Assembly (NCBI RefSeq): GCF_002775205.1 | Contig: NC_036454.1 | Coordinates: 10,932,882-10,996,881 of the forward strand | DNA length: 64,000 bases | Source of the DNA: Xiphophorus maculatus | Taxonomy: Eukaryota > Chordata > Actinopteri > Cyprinodontiformes > Poeciliidae | Direction of reading: 5' to 3' | In this document: piece after piece, positions 63,423 to 64,000 of the stretch | Layout of the letters: every line of letters starts with the position of its first letter | Numbering within the stretch: the stretch's first letter is position 1 | Position numbers and translations under genes: made by a program | The notes under the pieces: generated by a model | Told to the model about the DNA's origin: nothing | What the model saw: the letters and a program-made list of their open reading frames with translations, nothing else | Databases searched by the model: none

Positions 63423-64000
63423 ATTTTTGACCAGGAGTGGTACTTTTCTTCAGACGGCAATGGTAGCACTGGGAGGAAGAGGAAGAGATTAAGCTTTTAA
63501 TCCATCTCATATTAAATTGTCACAACATAGCGACATTTTTAACAAATTCTAAAAAATATATTTTTGCAAAAGTTACGTACTCCACCTTTAACTGGAATAT
63601 GAAACAAAGGTCACCCTCCCACAGTGAAAAAAAACAACAGTCGCATCCTCACATCATTGAGACGCCGGGGTGGGTAGTAATTAGTTACATTTACTAAGTT
63701 ACATTATTTGAGTAACTTTTTGGAAACAAAGTACTTTTAGGAGAGGTTTTACTGCAACATACTATTCAGTTTTACTTGAGTGATATTATTGTGAAGCATT
63801 GATACTCTTGAGTAAAATTTCTTGCCACTCTATTGACCGCTAGTAACATTACTGAATGAAATTGAAGTTTGTTTTAGCAAAAAAATGCATCAGAGAAACA
63901 CAGCTTCAGTTTATGTTTAAGTGAGACCTCTTGTTTGCAAACAAGCCTGGTTATTCTAATACTAGTTTCCATCTACAGAATCCGCACTGTAAACACACAA
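63423..64000. other. Window end, slc23a2 intron
   Basis: No exon for the preceding SVCT2 segment was found here, so the next upstream exon lies outside the window. Confidence 0.55.

Overview
This is vertebrate nuclear DNA, almost certainly from a ray-finned (percomorph-type) fish. Protein-coding sequence is split into short exons with GT-AG introns. The intergenic DNA is AT-rich and full of microsatellites, tRNA-derived SINEs, MITEs and hAT-like transposons. The genes match the fish version of the vertebrate prion-protein neighbourhood.

Layout: (1) 1-4731, plus strand: the last six coding exons of letm2, a mitochondrial LETM-domain protein; the gene starts before the window. (2) about 7.8-10.9 kb, plus: a fish prion-protein gene of 429 aa with a non-coding first exon and one uninterrupted coding exon. 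(3) about 17.7-20.9 kb, plus: a second prion-protein gene of 358 aa with the same gene structure. (4) 24.8-28.1 kb, minus: a Shadoo (sprn-type) gene of 180 aa, tail to tail with the second prion gene. (5) 31.4-37.1 kb, minus: rassf2, nine coding exons joining in frame to 324 aa. (6) 49.1-63.0 kb, minus: slc23a2 (SVCT2, sodium-dependent ascorbate transporter), the last eleven coding exons, 557 codons plus stop; its 5' end lies beyond the window.

The order prion genes - rassf2 - slc23a2 matches mammalian PRNP-PRND-RASSF2-SLC23A2, so this is the orthologous prion locus. The fish differences are a tandem PrP pair and a Shadoo gene inside the cluster. The two PrP proteins share the hydrophobic core, the two-cysteine C-terminal domain and GPI-type ends. 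They differ strongly in the N-terminal tail: the first has histidine-containing Tyr/Pro/Gly repeats, while the second is Gly/Arg-rich and has no histidine there. All three prion-family proteins are predicted to be GPI-anchored at the cell surface. The neighbours are functionally unrelated.

The rest is repeats and possible regulatory DNA: seven CTCF-like motifs, mostly pointing inward around the prion cluster; an array of AGATATCT palindromes just upstream of the second PrP promoter; a 1.56-kb hAT-like element with an 8-bp target duplication and a nested SINE; a SINE whose target duplication copies a YY1-like motif; a 4-copy MITE family, some copies with RFX X-box motifs; a spacer-free 50-bp palindrome; and a slc23a2 intron that is mostly polypyrimidine on the sense strand. 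Exon limits come from reading frame, splice signals and remembered family sequences. No alignment or transcript data were used.
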